A stretch of 39,243 bases of DNA from Ruminococcus flavefaciens FD-1 (GCA_000174895.1 ACOK01000107.1:1-39243); one strand, 5' to 3'; numbered from the stretch's first letter, positions 1-7,751 are shown. Notes: a model not told the origin generated them from the letters alone. Program-made: numbers and translations.

Positions 1-177
1 CCGATGCGGCGCGAATTGCCCTTCGCACCTGCAAGAAATGATAAGTTCAGACTTATCTGGTGTGCGCCCTATATGGGGGCAAAATTAATAGTCTTGGGAA
101 ACGAATTTGAGAAGAATCTTCTTCAAAACGTCTACCTCAATAATACGTATAAACTGCTGTATGAGTACCACAGTTAA
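1..177. repeat. Partial, diverged copy of the MITE-like intergenic repeat
   Basis: No gene is seen in the first 297 bases. From about position 55 the sequence follows the right half of the element at 10992-11277: a GCGCCCTATATGGGGGCAAAATTAATA block, then a segment ending in CTGTATGAGTACCACAGTTAA at 157-177, which is the terminal inverted repeat. The left half is poorly preserved or lies outside the window. AAGAATCTTCTT at 112-123 is the inner hairpin equivalent, changed in sequence but still a dyad. Confidence 0.6.
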
Positions 178-206
178 GTGTGTCCTTTTGTTGTAGAAAA
201 ACTATT

Positions 207-237
207 GTGGAACGCCGAGGGCGGCGTTCCCTACAAA
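207..237 (-). repeat. REP-type palindrome (GTAG family), 3' of paaK-like gene
   Basis: An imperfect hairpin with arms GGAACGCC and GGCGTTCC is followed by CTAC, so on the minus strand it starts with the GTAG tetranucleotide. The same unit recurs at 6736, 6921, 7885, 8001, 10026 and 10139. It lies 60 bases past the stop of the paaK-like gene and could also act as a 3' stabilising or terminating hairpin for that transcript. A related GC-rich dyad (GGACGGACACACTCGTCCG) follows at about 268-287. Confidence 0.7.
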
Positions 238-297
238 ATCATTTACGCAAAATAGCTAAAACGCAGGGACGGACACACTCGTCCGCCCGCTCGGCGG

Positions 298-1533
298 TCA
301 ATCGAATCTTTCGTCGATCACTCTTGCTGTTTTCTTGGTGCTTCTTGGGAGAACGCCTACTTCGACGACTTTGACGATAGGTGTAAATCCTATCTTGCTC
401 TTTACCTTTTCAGCTATTCTCTTGCTGAGTGAAGCAAAGTCAACGTCACCTGTGGACTCAACGTAGATACGCATTGTGTCCTTGCCGTCAAGGTGGGAGA
501 TGCGGATCTGGTACTCGCTGTTGATCTCGTTGAAGTTTGCAAGTACTTCCTCGATCTGGTTAGGGAATACGTTAACGCCCTTGATCTTCATCATATCGTC
601 TGTACGTCCCATGATAGTGCCGATACGTGGGTAGCATCTGCCGCACTTGCACTTTCCGGGGATAATTCTTGAAAGGTCATGTGTTCTGTAACGGATAAGG
701 GGAGCGCCTTCCTTTACGAGAGTAGTGATGACAATCTCGCCCATTTCGCCGTCGGGAACAGGTTCGCCTGTCTTAGGATCAATAACTTCAAGGTAGAGGT
801 AATCGTCCCAGTAGTGCATACCCTCGTTGTATTCACAGTTGATACCGATACCCGGGCCGTATATCTCGGTAAGGCCGTAGATGTCATAAAGCTCTATGCC
901 CAGTGAATCAGCGATGTGCTGACGCATCTTGTCGCTCCATCTCTCTGAACCGATAACGCCCTTCTTGAGGTGGATATTCTCCTTTATGCCTCTCTTTTCG
1001 ATCTCCTCAGCAAGGAGAAGGGCATATGAAGAAGTCGAGCAGAGAACGGTAGTCTTGAGAGCCTGCATCATTTCCAGCTGCTTGTCGGTGTTTCCCGGAC
1101 CCATAGGTACAGCCATTGCGCCCAGCTTCTCACATCCGTTCTGGAAGCCGATACCTGCTGTCCAGAGGCCGTAGCCCGGAGTTATCTGTATTCTGTCTTT
1201 GTTTGTGATGCCTGCAACTTCGTAGCATCTCTTGAACATCTCGCCCCAGTCGTCAACGTCCTTGGCTGTGTAAGGGATGATAACGGGAGTACCTGTAGTA
1301 CCTGATGATGAGTGGATACGGACTATCTCCTCCTCGGGAGCGGTCATAAGTCCGAGAGGATAAGCGTCACGGAGATCCTTCTTCTCAGAGAAGGGAAGCT
1401 TTGTGAAATCCTCGGGCTTTTCAATATGGGTAATGCCTGCCTCTTTGAGCTTTTTGCCGTAGAAGCTGCCTGCTTCAACGAGAGCCCTGATACGGTCGTT
1501 GACCAGGTCGAGCTGATGCTGTGTGATCTGCAT
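298..1533 (-). CDS. paaK: Phenylacetate-CoA ligase family enzyme (PaaK-like, AMP-forming)
   Basis: Expected to activate an arylacetate (phenylacetate or indoleacetate) to its CoA thioester with ATP in the cytoplasm. The 411 residues match the family's usual 410-440. Visible adenylate-forming motifs are SSSGTTGTP (about residue 75), YGLTEIYGPG (about 220), YRTHDLSRI, and GRTDDMMKIKGVNVFP that opens the small C-terminal domain; RSTKKTARV near the end is the usual Lys-bearing tail. A CKCGRC cluster before the hinge is the metal-binding Cys set seen in PaaK proteins. The ATG is preceded by AAAGGAAAG. It is the last gene of the iorA-iorB-paaK set, 147 bases after iorB, a gap filled by an AT-rich repeat. 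Such pairing with indolepyruvate oxidoreductase is common in anaerobes and suggests an arylpyruvate / aryl-CoA substrate; the exact acid is not readable from sequence. Confidence 0.88.
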   Translation of the reverse strand: MQITQHQLDLVNDRIRALVEAGSFYGKKLKEAGITHIEKPEDFTKLPFSEKKDLRDAYPLGLMTAPEEEIVRIHSSSGTTGTPVIIPYTAKDVDDWGEMFKRCYEVAGITNKDRIQITPGYGLWTAGIGFQNGCEKLGAMAVPMGPGNTDKQLEMMQALKTTVLCSTSSYALLLAEEIEKRGIKENIHLKKGVIGSERWSDKMRQHIADSLGIELYDIYGLTEIYGPGIGINCEYNEGMHYWDDYLYLEVIDPKTGEPVPDGEMGEIVITTLVKEGAPLIRYRTHDLSRIIPGKCKCGRCYPRIGTIMGRTDDMMKIKGVNVFPNQIEEVLANFNEINSEYQIRISHLDGKDTMRIYVESTGDVDFASLSKRIAEKVKSKIGFTPIVKVVEVGVLPRSTKKTARVIDERFD

Positions 1534-1551
1534 TTACAATCTTTCCTTTCA

Positions 1552-1694
1552 ATAAATTCATAATTCGTAATTCGTAATGCGTAATTGTGGTGTCCCCTTC
1601 GGGGACGGATCAAATAATATTATAATATTCTGATTTGTGAGCGATAGCGAACACATTCATTATGAATTACGCATTAAGCATTATGCATTATTAT
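1552..1694. repeat. AT-rich inverted repeat element between iorB and paaK
   Basis: The left arm (1555-1586) repeats AATTCATAATTCGTAATTCG-like words; the right arm (1661-1694) is the inverted counterpart, TATGAATTACGCATTAAGCA followed by TTATGCATTATTAT. Between them lies a small GC hairpin, TCCCCTTCGGGGA at 1593-1605, and AT-rich DNA. The AATTCATAAT word returns in a clean palindrome at 16130-16157. The right arm reaches into iorB and supplies its last codons and stop. Confidence 0.65.
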
Positions 1695-2256
1695 AACGCA
1701 GTGCCTTGCTGTTCATTTCCACGAACTGCGGTTTAACTGTCTTTTTCATAGTGTCTTCTATATCGTCAACGGAGAATGGCAGTACATCGTTGCGTACAGC
1801 CGCTCCCAGCATTATCATGTTCAGCACCTTTGGTGAGCCTATCTCCTCACAGCCCTTTGTGCCGTCAACGAGAAGCACGTTTTCAACGTTTCTCTGCAAA
1901 TACTCCAGCATTTCCGTACCTGTATAGTCCGAGCCGCTGAGTGTAGCAGTTACGGGCATTATGGGGTGAGTATTGACTACCACCTGTCCGCCGTCTTTGA
2001 GGTAAGGGAGCATACGTACTGCCTCAGCAGGCTCGAATCCGATGATAAGGTCTGCTGTCTTTTCGGGGAACATAGGGCAGTAGATGTCGTCGCCCAGTCT
2101 CAGGAAGCTGAAAACGCTTCCGCCCTTCTGAGCCATACCGATAGTCTCGGCGCTCATTACGGGGATATCATGCTCCATAGCTGTTGCGGCGATAAGCTTT
2201 GATGTCAGGACGATTCCCTGACCGCCCACTCCGCATATAAGGATATTACTCTGCAT
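1681..2256 (-). CDS. iorB: Indolepyruvate:ferredoxin oxidoreductase, beta subunit
   Basis: Gamma/beta-type subunit of the 2-oxoacid:ferredoxin oxidoreductase family, which with IorA oxidatively decarboxylates arylpyruvates to arylacetyl-CoA and reduces ferredoxin. The 191-residue length fits IorB. The N-terminus NILICGVGGQGIVLTSKLIA is the hallmark GVGGQG start of this subunit, followed by SAETIGMAQKGGSVFSFLR, also characteristic. The start codon overlaps the end of iorA by 11 bases and an AGGAGGTACAGGCA Shine-Dalgarno sits inside the iorA 3' end, so the two are translationally coupled. The last residues (YNNA) and stop are encoded in the AT-rich repeat that follows, so the natural C-terminus may have been altered by that element. 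Confidence 0.93.
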   Translation of the reverse strand: MQSNILICGVGGQGIVLTSKLIAATAMEHDIPVMSAETIGMAQKGGSVFSFLRLGDDIYCPMFPEKTADLIIGFEPAEAVRMLPYLKDGGQVVVNTHPIMPVTATLSGSDYTGTEMLEYLQRNVENVLLVDGTKGCEEIGSPKVLNMIMLGAAVRNDVLPFSVDDIEDTMKKTVKPQFVEMNSKALRYNNA

Positions 2257-4063
2257 TGCCTGTACCTCCTATTGCTCCGAAAGGACAAACCTGTGAACAA
2301 AGTCCGCAGCCTGTACAAAGGGAATTCTCTATAGCAACCTTGCCGTCTCTGAGTACGATTCCGGGACATCCTAAAGTCTTGATGCACTTCTTGCATGATG
2401 TACACTTAGCGCTGTCGATAACGGCAGGCTTATCGGGTTTGATGAGGACTGCACAAGGCGACTTGAATACGATAGCCTTTACGCCTTCTTCATCAGCTAC
2501 ACGCTTTACTGTCTCAACGGACTTTTTCAGGTCAAGAGGATTTACAGTCTCGACGGTCTTTACGCCGATACCCTTGAGGACTTCCTGTATGCTTACCTTT
2601 TCAACGACCTCGCCCATCATTGTGCGGCCTGTGCCGGGGTGAGGCTGATGGCCTGTCATGGCAGTTGTGGAGTTATCGAGGATGACCAGTGTCATATCTG
2701 CCTGATTGTATACCGCATTGACTGCGCCTGTGATAGCTGAAGCGAAGAATGTGGAATCGCCCACGAATGCGAAGCACTTTGTATCAGGTTCTATCTTGCC
2801 GATACCCTGAGTGATGTTGACGCCTGCACCCATGCAGAGGCAGGTATCTACCATGTCAAGAGGCATAGCATTTCCGAGAGTGTAGCATCCGATATCTCCG
2901 CAGAATACCGACTTCTGACCCTTCATTGCTTCCTTTACGGCGAAGAATGAGGCTCTGTGAGGACATCCTGCACAGAGTACGGGAGGTCTTACAGGGAGTG
3001 CGGGAGCTTCTTCAAGCTTTGCAGTTTCGGGGACTTCCCAGCCCATGAATGCGGAAATATTGCCGAGAACGGATGCACAGGTGTTCTCGCCTGCTGTCTT
3101 TACGTTGTGTGTCAGCTTGCCGAGAATTTTTGTGTTAAGGTGATACTTTCCGCAGATATATGTGAGTTCACGCTCGATTATTGGGTCAAGCTCCTCGATA
3201 CAGAGCACCTCATCAAGTCCGCTGAGGAATTTAACAGCCTGCTGCTCGGGAAATGGGAATGGAGTTGATACCTTGAATACACGGGGAGATTCCTTGTCTC
3301 TGAGAGCCTCCATAGTGTAAGTATAGCTGATACCGTGGGTTGCGATACCCTTTTTGCAGCCCTGTGCCTTTTCGGGGAGGATGATATTGCGGCTGTACCC
3401 GGAGAATACCTTTGAAAGCTCAGCGTTGCGCTCCTCGATGTGGATGTGAGCATTATAGGAAAGACGTGGGAAAATTACCCACTTTGAGGAATCCTTTACA
3501 AATCCCTCGGGACGGTTCACCTTGTACTCGTTTTCGTCCTTTACTTCAATTGAAGCGTAGCCGTGACAGACTCTTGTTGTAGGGCGGAAAAGCACGGGAG
3601 TGTTGTACTTCTCGGAATACTCGAAAGCGTCCTGTATCATGTCGTATGCTTCCTGTACTGATGACGGGTCAAAGCAAGGGAGCTTTGAGAAAGAAGCGAA
3701 ATGTCTTGTATCCTGTTCTGTCTGAGATGAGATAGGGCCCGGGTCGTCAGCGACCATTATGACCATTCCGCCCTTTACGCCGATATAAGCAAGACTCATC
3801 AGCGGATCGGAAGCCACGTTCAGACCTACCTGTTTCATTGTGACCATTGAACGGGCACCGCTGTAGGCAGCACCTGCACCAAGTTCGAGAGCGGCTTTTT
3901 CGTTTACGGACCACTCTACATAGACTGAGCCGTCATTTACCTTTGCAGTGGTTTCAAGTACCTCAGTTGACGGAGTACCCGGGTAACCCGAAATAAGGTT
4001 CAGACCTGCCGCAATAGCGCCACGGGCTATGGCAGCATTGCCCATAAGAAATTCCTTATGCAT
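2246..4063 (-). CDS. iorA: Indolepyruvate:ferredoxin oxidoreductase, alpha subunit
   Basis: TPP-dependent subunit that binds the arylpyruvate, decarboxylates it and passes electrons to ferredoxin. 605 residues, normal for IorA. The N-terminal pyrimidine-binding part carries SGYPGTPSTEV (about 25). The TPP-binding part has CAGCPHRASFFAVK, GDIGCYTLG and GDSTFFASAITGAVN followed by DNSTTAMTGHQPHPG. The C-terminal ferredoxin-like domain (about 540-600) shows two cluster motifs: CTSCKKC with a following GCP, and the full CTGCGLCSQVCPFGAI. The ATG has AAAAAAGGAGGATAACA just upstream. First gene of the iorA-iorB-paaK operon, with a consensus promoter at 4129-4157. Such enzymes act in anaerobic catabolism, or reverse synthesis, of aromatic amino acids; the direction here is inference. 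Confidence 0.94.
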   Translation of the reverse strand: MHKEFLMGNAAIARGAIAAGLNLISGYPGTPSTEVLETTAKVNDGSVYVEWSVNEKAALELGAGAAYSGARSMVTMKQVGLNVASDPLMSLAYIGVKGGMVIMVADDPGPISSQTEQDTRHFASFSKLPCFDPSSVQEAYDMIQDAFEYSEKYNTPVLFRPTTRVCHGYASIEVKDENEYKVNRPEGFVKDSSKWVIFPRLSYNAHIHIEERNAELSKVFSGYSRNIILPEKAQGCKKGIATHGISYTYTMEALRDKESPRVFKVSTPFPFPEQQAVKFLSGLDEVLCIEELDPIIERELTYICGKYHLNTKILGKLTHNVKTAGENTCASVLGNISAFMGWEVPETAKLEEAPALPVRPPVLCAGCPHRASFFAVKEAMKGQKSVFCGDIGCYTLGNAMPLDMVDTCLCMGAGVNITQGIGKIEPDTKCFAFVGDSTFFASAITGAVNAVYNQADMTLVILDNSTTAMTGHQPHPGTGRTMMGEVVEKVSIQEVLKGIGVKTVETVNPLDLKKSVETVKRVADEEGVKAIVFKSPCAVLIKPDKPAVIDSAKCTSCKKCIKTLGCPGIVLRDGKVAIENSLCTGCGLCSQVCPFGAIGGTGNAE

Positions 4064-4128
4064 TGTTATCCTCCTTTTTTATAAGCTGTTCTATCCTCTT
4101 TGAAGCATAAAACAGCGCACTTAAATTT

Positions 4129-4157
4129 ATTATAGCACTTGTCCGTACAAATGTCAA
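4129..4157 (-). promoter_or_regulatory. SigA-type promoter of the iorA operon
   Basis: On the minus strand, TTGACA (4157-4152) and TATAAT (4134-4129) are separated by 17 bases: a perfect match to the vegetative consensus. Transcription would start near 4122, about 60 bases before the iorA start. Confidence 0.8.
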
Positions 4158-4210
4158 ATGGAAGGAAAAATAATGCACGGCAACAGCGTTTACTTTTAAA
4201 TAAATAATAA

Positions 4211-4330
4211 AAAACCGCCGAAGGCGGCATTCCGGGGTCAAGGGGGATGTTATCTCCCTTGCAGGGGGTGAATGAGGGGGACAGCGTCCCCCTGACAAAG
4301 TAGTAAAGCAAGAGTAGCGATGCTTTACGG
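4211..4330. repeat. GC-rich ~120-bp intergenic repeat, copy A
   Basis: Modular element: a CCGCCGAAGGCGG hairpin (4215-4227), GGGGTCAAGGGGGATG, a TCTCCCTTGCAGGGGG segment, a GGGGGACAGCGTCCCCC hairpin, then AGTAAAGCAAG...ATGCTTTACGG. A second copy in opposite orientation lies at 16223-16345 with only scattered differences. Read on the minus strand, the first hairpin (CCGCC-TTC-GGCGG) is followed by TTTTTTATT and looks like an intrinsic terminator that would back up the one at 4406-4430. Short ORFs over this element (4056-4400) have no support. Confidence 0.75.
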
Positions 4331-4405
4331 ATGGTTTACAAGAATTATGAATCGCCCCAAAAAAGTAAATGCTGTTGCCCTGAATAATAATGCAGGACAA
4401 ATGAA

Positions 4406-4430
4406 AAAGGCATACCCGGGGTATGCCTTT
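4406..4430 (-). terminator. Intrinsic terminator of the lipoprotein gene
   Basis: On the minus strand, AAAGGCATAC and GTATGCCTTT form a 10-bp stem with a 5-base loop, followed by a TTTTCATTT tract. It begins 4 bases past the stop of the gene at 4434-5441. Confidence 0.85.
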
Positions 4431-4433
4431 CTG

Positions 4434-5441
4434 TCAGAATTCGTAATTTTCGAGGAAGCTGAAATCTCTTCCTGTTATCTCGTCGTATTCAAAGCCTCCG
4501 CTTACCACACGGTAGATCCAGGTAAGCTCTTCGCCTGTGTAGGTGTATTTTGCGAACGGGAGCCATTCAACGCCGTTCTTTGCGGCCTGTTCTTCAAAGA
4601 TCTCCTCTCCGCCGTATTCAAATGAAGCGGTCTTCAGCGAATAGATATCGGAGCCGTCGTAGCTCATCCAGCTGAGTTCGCCCTCGCCCATGAATGAGTA
4701 GGCGGAAACGAATTTATTCAGCTCAGGGTCCCATGCGAAATCGGTGTGTATTCCCGGTATGCCGTCGCAGATCACCTTCAGACCGAAGTCGTCGTATGTA
4801 TAGAATGTCTCCTGCATATCGTCTTCGTTGGTGCCGCATTTCAGAATAAGCTCCGGGATGCCGTTCCCATCCATATCGAAAAGGGTATATGCGACAGATA
4901 CTGTCTCAGGGCCGCTTACCATCATAGCGTCGATGGTATCCGAAACTGCGCCCTTGTATGCATCTATGACATCCTCATGTGCAGGCCCCTGCTTTAGGGT
5001 GGGCTCTGTCTGCTGTGAAACATCAGCCGAGGTCGTGGTAGTGCGCACTGATGCGGAAGTTGTATCAGCATTTGAAGAAGCTTCCGTATTCTTATTTGAA
5101 GCAGCCGGCTTGCTTGAAGAAGCTGCCTTGCTTGTAGTGACTGCTTTTGTCTCAGAAGGCTTTGACTGTTCATGCGAAACAGGGTCTGTCTCCAGCGCAA
5201 CAGCTGTGTTGAAGGTAGTACCCGAGTATAAAACTGACGTAACAGGCGATGATACAGCAGAAGTTGCTGCGGAAGTAGTCTGCATATCAGCCTGAAGTGA
5301 CTGAGACGTATAATTGCTGGTCATGCCGGCGGTAGAATCACCTGTTGAGACCTCCGTGACCGAGCCTTTATGACTGCTCTCACAGCCTGTTGCGGCGATA
5401 AGTGCAGCCGCTGCAAAAGCAGCAGAAATGTATCTTTTCAT
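4434..5441 (-). CDS. Secreted lipoprotein of unknown function, Ser/Thr-rich linker
   Basis: Not a named family. The ATG at 5441 is chosen over an upstream one (5546) because CAGGGGGACAATA gives a Shine-Dalgarno there and the following residues form a lipoprotein signal (MKRYISAAFAAAALIAATGC; lipobox around AATGC, lipidated Cys about residue 20). Residues 21-160 are a low-complexity Ser/Thr/Ala linker (TTSAATSAVSS, TTTTSADVS). Residues about 165-335 form a compact domain, with VAYTLFDMDGNGIPELILKCG near its start: a DxDGxG-x-x-E calcium-loop-like motif common in secreted Ruminococcus and Clostridium proteins of unknown role. It is probably anchored at the outer face of the membrane. Single-gene unit with its own promoter and terminator, divergent from the thiamine operon. 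Confidence 0.75.
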   Translation of the reverse strand: MKRYISAAFAAAALIAATGCESSHKGSVTEVSTGDSTAGMTSNYTSQSLQADMQTTSAATSAVSSPVTSVLYSGTTFNTAVALETDPVSHEQSKPSETKAVTTSKAASSSKPAASNKNTEASSNADTTSASVRTTTTSADVSQQTEPTLKQGPAHEDVIDAYKGAVSDTIDAMMVSGPETVSVAYTLFDMDGNGIPELILKCGTNEDDMQETFYTYDDFGLKVICDGIPGIHTDFAWDPELNKFVSAYSFMGEGELSWMSYDGSDIYSLKTASFEYGGEEIFEEQAAKNGVEWLPFAKYTYTGEELTWIYRVVSGGFEYDEITGRDFSFLENYEF

Positions 5442-5588
5442 TATTGTCCCCCTGTATACTTCCGCTGACTGAGACAGTGCAGGCGGAAAGTATGTATATC
5501 CGGTTTTCGATTCAGCGAAAACAAAAGTGAACGAAAATGTGAACAAATTATTACGATATGTAACTTTTGCGGACTATACTCTACCCAT

Positions 5589-5618
5589 ATTATACACAGT
5601 GGTTTTTCATAAAGTCAA
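5589..5618 (-). promoter_or_regulatory. SigA-type promoter of the lipoprotein gene
   Basis: Minus strand TTGACT (5618-5613), 18-base spacer, TATAAT (5594-5589). It gives a 5' leader of roughly 140 bases and is divergent from the thi promoter about 40 bases away. Confidence 0.7.
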
Positions 5619-5656
5619 GCGGAAACTTTAAACTCCGCTTAATTTCACAATAACTA

Positions 5657-5685
5657 TTGATTTATTTCATCCTTTGTGATATAAT
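5657..5685 (+). promoter_or_regulatory. SigA-type promoter of the thiamine operon
   Basis: TTGATT (5657-5662), 17-base spacer, TATAAT (5680-5685) preceded by TGA, an extended -10. Transcription would start near 5692, just before the TPP aptamer. Confidence 0.8.
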
Positions 5686-5707
5686 ATCATCAAAGATTAT
5701 ATCATAC

Positions 5708-5803
5708 AGGGGAGCTTGTGAGACAGGCTGAGAGGGAAGTCACGGTGCATGAAGTTAACTTCCGACCCTTTGACCTGATATGGATAATACCAGCGCAGGG
5801 AGT
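5708..5803 (+). promoter_or_regulatory. TPP riboswitch (THI element)
   Basis: The conserved aptamer blocks are all present in order: GGGGAGC, then GGCTGAGAGGG (5727-5737, pyrimidine-sensing CUGAGA), a variable stem (AAGTCACGG...GAAGTTAACTTCCGACCC), ACCTGATATGGATAATACCA (5773-5792, pyrophosphate-sensing side) and GCGCAGGGAG closing the element. It lies between the promoter and thiS. When thiamine pyrophosphate binds, expression of the operon should fall, either through the hairpin at 5822-5850 or by hiding the thiS ribosome site. Confidence 0.95.
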
Positions 5804-5821
5804 TCTTTTATACAGTCTTAA

Positions 5822-5850
5822 AAGGAACTGCGTTTGTCGGTTCCTTATTT
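5822..5850 (+). terminator. Candidate riboswitch expression-platform hairpin
   Basis: AAGGAAC (5822-5828) pairs with GTTCCTT (5840-5846) over an 11-base loop, followed by ATTTTA. The U tract is short, so attenuation is plausible but not certain. The thiS Shine-Dalgarno (GGAGGAGG, 5873-5880) lies downstream. Confidence 0.5.
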
Positions 5851-5887
5851 TATGCCTTGCTGAATACAGGCAGGAGGAGGCGTTTTC

Positions 5888-6082
5888 ATGGTAAAAGTAA
5901 ACGGCGAAATGATGGATATGGACGGAAAAACAGTGGCAGAGCTGCTCGAAGCTATGGATGCAGGCAGCCAGCGTGTTGCTGTTGAGCTCAATATGGATAT
6001 CGTACCAAGAGCTTCTTACGGCGAAACTTTGCTCAAAGACGGCGATTCAGTCGAAGTTGTCCGCTTTGTGGGAGGCGGCTGA
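5888..6082 (+). CDS. thiS: Sulfur carrier protein ThiS
   Basis: Ubiquitin-like sulfur carrier for thiazole synthesis. The protein is 64 residues, typical for ThiS, and ends in the diagnostic Gly tail ([10 protein letters not shown]), whose last glycine is adenylated by ThiF and then thiocarboxylated. The [10 protein letters not shown] helix and [21 protein letters not shown] strand region fit the fold. A strong AGGAGGAGG precedes the ATG. First gene after the TPP riboswitch; one base separates its stop from the thiF start. Confidence 0.95.
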   Translation: MVKVNGEMMDMDGKTVAELLEAMDAGSQRVAVELNMDIVPRASYGETLLKDGDSVEVVRFVGGG

Positions 6083-6083
6083 T

Positions 6084-6722
6084 ATGGCAGTCCCCACAAG
6101 AGAAGAAATGTACAGGGCTCTTGAGGAAAGGCACGGTGCTGAATATCAGAAAAAACTGTCAGCGGCATCTGTGGCGGTCTGCGGTCTGGGAGGCCTTGGC
6201 TCGAATATCGCCATTGCTCTGGCAAGGGCAGGCGTGGGAAAACTGCATATAATCGACTTCGACACCGTTGATATCTCCAACCTGAACCGTCAGCAGTACT
6301 TTCCCGAACAGCTGGGACAGCCCAAGTCACAGGCGCTGTACGATACACTTCACCGTATCGCACCATACTGTGAGATAACCGCTCATCAGCTCAAACTCAA
6401 TGAGGAGAATATCCCCTCACTGCTTGCCGATGATGATATAATATGCGAAGCCTTTGACAAAGCCGACCAGAAAGCGATGCTGGTGAACTGTGTGCTGGAG
6501 AATATGCCGCATAAGTACATAGTATCGGGTTCGGGCATGGCAGGCTTCGGACCTTCAAACACCATACAGACAAAGCGTGTGACGGGGCGCTTTTACCTCT
6601 GCGGTGACGAGGTGAGCGATGTGGATGACGGAGTAGGCCTCGTCGCTTCGAGAGTCCTTATCTGTGCAGGCCATCAGGCACACGCCATTGTACGCATCAT
6701 TGCAGACGAATACGATATTTAA
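6084..6722 (+). CDS. thiF: ThiS adenylyltransferase ThiF (small E1-like form)
   Basis: E1-like enzyme that adenylates the ThiS C-terminus. The ATG at 6084 gives 212 residues, the length of the short ThiF form found in clostridia; a longer reading from 5958 runs over thiS in another frame and is rejected. Motifs: the nucleotide-binding loop CGLGGLGSNIAIALARAG (about 32-49), IIDFDTVDISNLNRQQYF with the metal/ATP-binding Asp and the conserved NRQ, and the short form's end FYLCGDEVSDVDDGVGL. No CxxC zinc pair is seen, as expected for this form. It follows thiS by one base, so the two should be translationally coupled. Downstream, 258 bases with a REP pair separate it from thiG. Confidence 0.93.
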   Translation: MAVPTREEMYRALEERHGAEYQKKLSAASVAVCGLGGLGSNIAIALARAGVGKLHIIDFDTVDISNLNRQQYFPEQLGQPKSQALYDTLHRIAPYCEITAHQLKLNEENIPSLLADDDIICEAFDKADQKAMLVNCVLENMPHKYIVSGSGMAGFGPSNTIQTKRVTGRFYLCGDEVSDVDDGVGLVASRVLICAGHQAHAIVRIIADEYDI

Positions 6723-6735
6723 CCATTAGCCGATT

Positions 6736-6950
6736 TTGTAGGGAACGCCGCACTTGACACGTGCCCAGCCCCTTTGTCACTGCGTGACATTTCCCCACAC
6801 TGTGGGGAATCACCCGGCGTTCCATGATGAACCGTAAAAATATGTCGATGAACAAAGTTATGATGATACATAATTGTTTCACGCCATAAATACGGAATTG
6901 CTAATTGATGCGTTTACCTGTGGAACGGCGAGGGCGCCGTTCCCTACAAA
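6736..6950. repeat. Paired inverted REP elements (BIME-like) between thiF and thiG
   Basis: Left unit: TGTAGGGAACGCCG at 6736-6749 and the matching CGGCGTTCCA at 6814-6823, but the hairpin is interrupted by about 64 bases that contain their own dyads (GTCACTGCGTGAC, CCCCACACTGTGGGG). Right unit, inverted: GGAACGGCG...CGCCGTTCCCTACA at 6922-6948. The ~95-base AT-rich spacer resembles those at 7913-8000 and 10054-10138. The whole fills the gap before the thiG Shine-Dalgarno (AAGAAGGAG, 6965-6973). Confidence 0.8.
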
Positions 6951-6980
6951 GCTAATGGTTTTTAAGAAGGAGTAATAAAA

Positions 6981-7751
6981 ATGAATGACGATAAACTTGT
7001 AATCGGAGGACATGAGTTCTCATCACGTTTCATACTTGGTTCGGGAAAGTATTCCCTGAAACTTATCGAGGCAGCTGTAAAATATGCAGGCGCTGAGATA
7101 ATAACTCTCGCAGTCCGCCGCACAAATTCCAAGGACAACGAGAATATCCTTGACTATATCCCCAAGGGAGTTACACTTCTCCCAAATACATCAGGCGCAA
7201 GAAATGCCGACGAAGCTGTACGTATCGCCCGTCTTGCCCGTGAACTGGGCTGCGGCGACTTTGTGAAGATCGAGATAATGCGTGATACGAAGTACCTTCT
7301 CCCCGACAATCAGGAGACTATCAAGGCTACCGAGATACTGGCAAAGGAAGGCTTTGTGGTAATGCCTTATATGTACCCCGACCTTAACGCTGCCCGTGAC
7401 CTCGTAAACGCAGGTGCGGCTACAGTTATGCCTCTTGCTTCGCCTATCGGTTCAAACAAGGGACTGGCTACAAGGGATTTTATACAGATACTCATTGACG
7501 AGATCGACGTTCCTATCATCGTTGATGCAGGCATAGGCCGTCCTTCACAGGCTTGCGAGGCTATGGAAATGGGTGCGGCTGCGGTAATGTCCAACACAGC
7601 CCTTGCAACAGCAGGCGACCTTCCTGTAATGGCTGAGGCTTTCAAGCAGGCTATAGAGGCCGGCAGAAAGGCTTATCTCTCAGGTCTGGGACGAGTTCTT
7701 ACCCGTGGCGCTTCACCATCCGACACCCTTACAGGATTCCTCCGAGACTGA
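6981..7751 (+). CDS. thiG: Thiazole synthase ThiG
   Basis: Forms the thiazole phosphate ring from 1-deoxyxylulose 5-phosphate, ThiS thiocarboxylate and dehydroglycine. 256 residues, usual length. Seen: [12 protein letters not shown] at the N-terminus, [17 protein letters not shown] with the Schiff-base Lys region, [50 protein letters not shown] and the phosphate-binding [35 protein letters not shown]. It is a TIM barrel. AAGAAGGAG precedes the ATG by 7 bases. Its glycine-derived substrate would come from ThiH, encoded next, showing the anaerobic route rather than the ThiO glycine-oxidase route. Confidence 0.96.
   Translation: MNDDKLVIGGHEFSSRFILGSGKYSLKLIEAAVKYAGAEIITLAVRRTNSKDNENILDYIPKGVTLLPNTSGARNADEAVRIARLARELGCGDFVKIEIMRDTKYLLPDNQETIKATEILAKEGFVVMPYMYPDLNAARDLVNAGAATVMPLASPIGSNKGLATRDFIQILIDEIDVPIIVDAGIGRPSQACEAMEMGAAAVMSNTALATAGDLPVMAEAFKQAIEAGRKAYLSGLGRVLTRGASPSDTLTGFLRD

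Noticed and set aside
180..374. A 64-residue plus-strand ORF at the window start.
   Set aside because: It runs through a REP palindrome into the 3' end of the paaK-like gene and has no ribosome site.
4056..4400. Small ORFs of 81 and 114 residues upstream of iorA.
   Set aside because: They run over the iorA promoter and the GC-rich intergenic repeat and have no coding character.
5958..6722. A 254-residue thiF starting inside thiS.
   Set aside because: The extra 42 residues are thiS read out of frame; the ATG at 6084 gives the family length and follows the thiS stop by one base.
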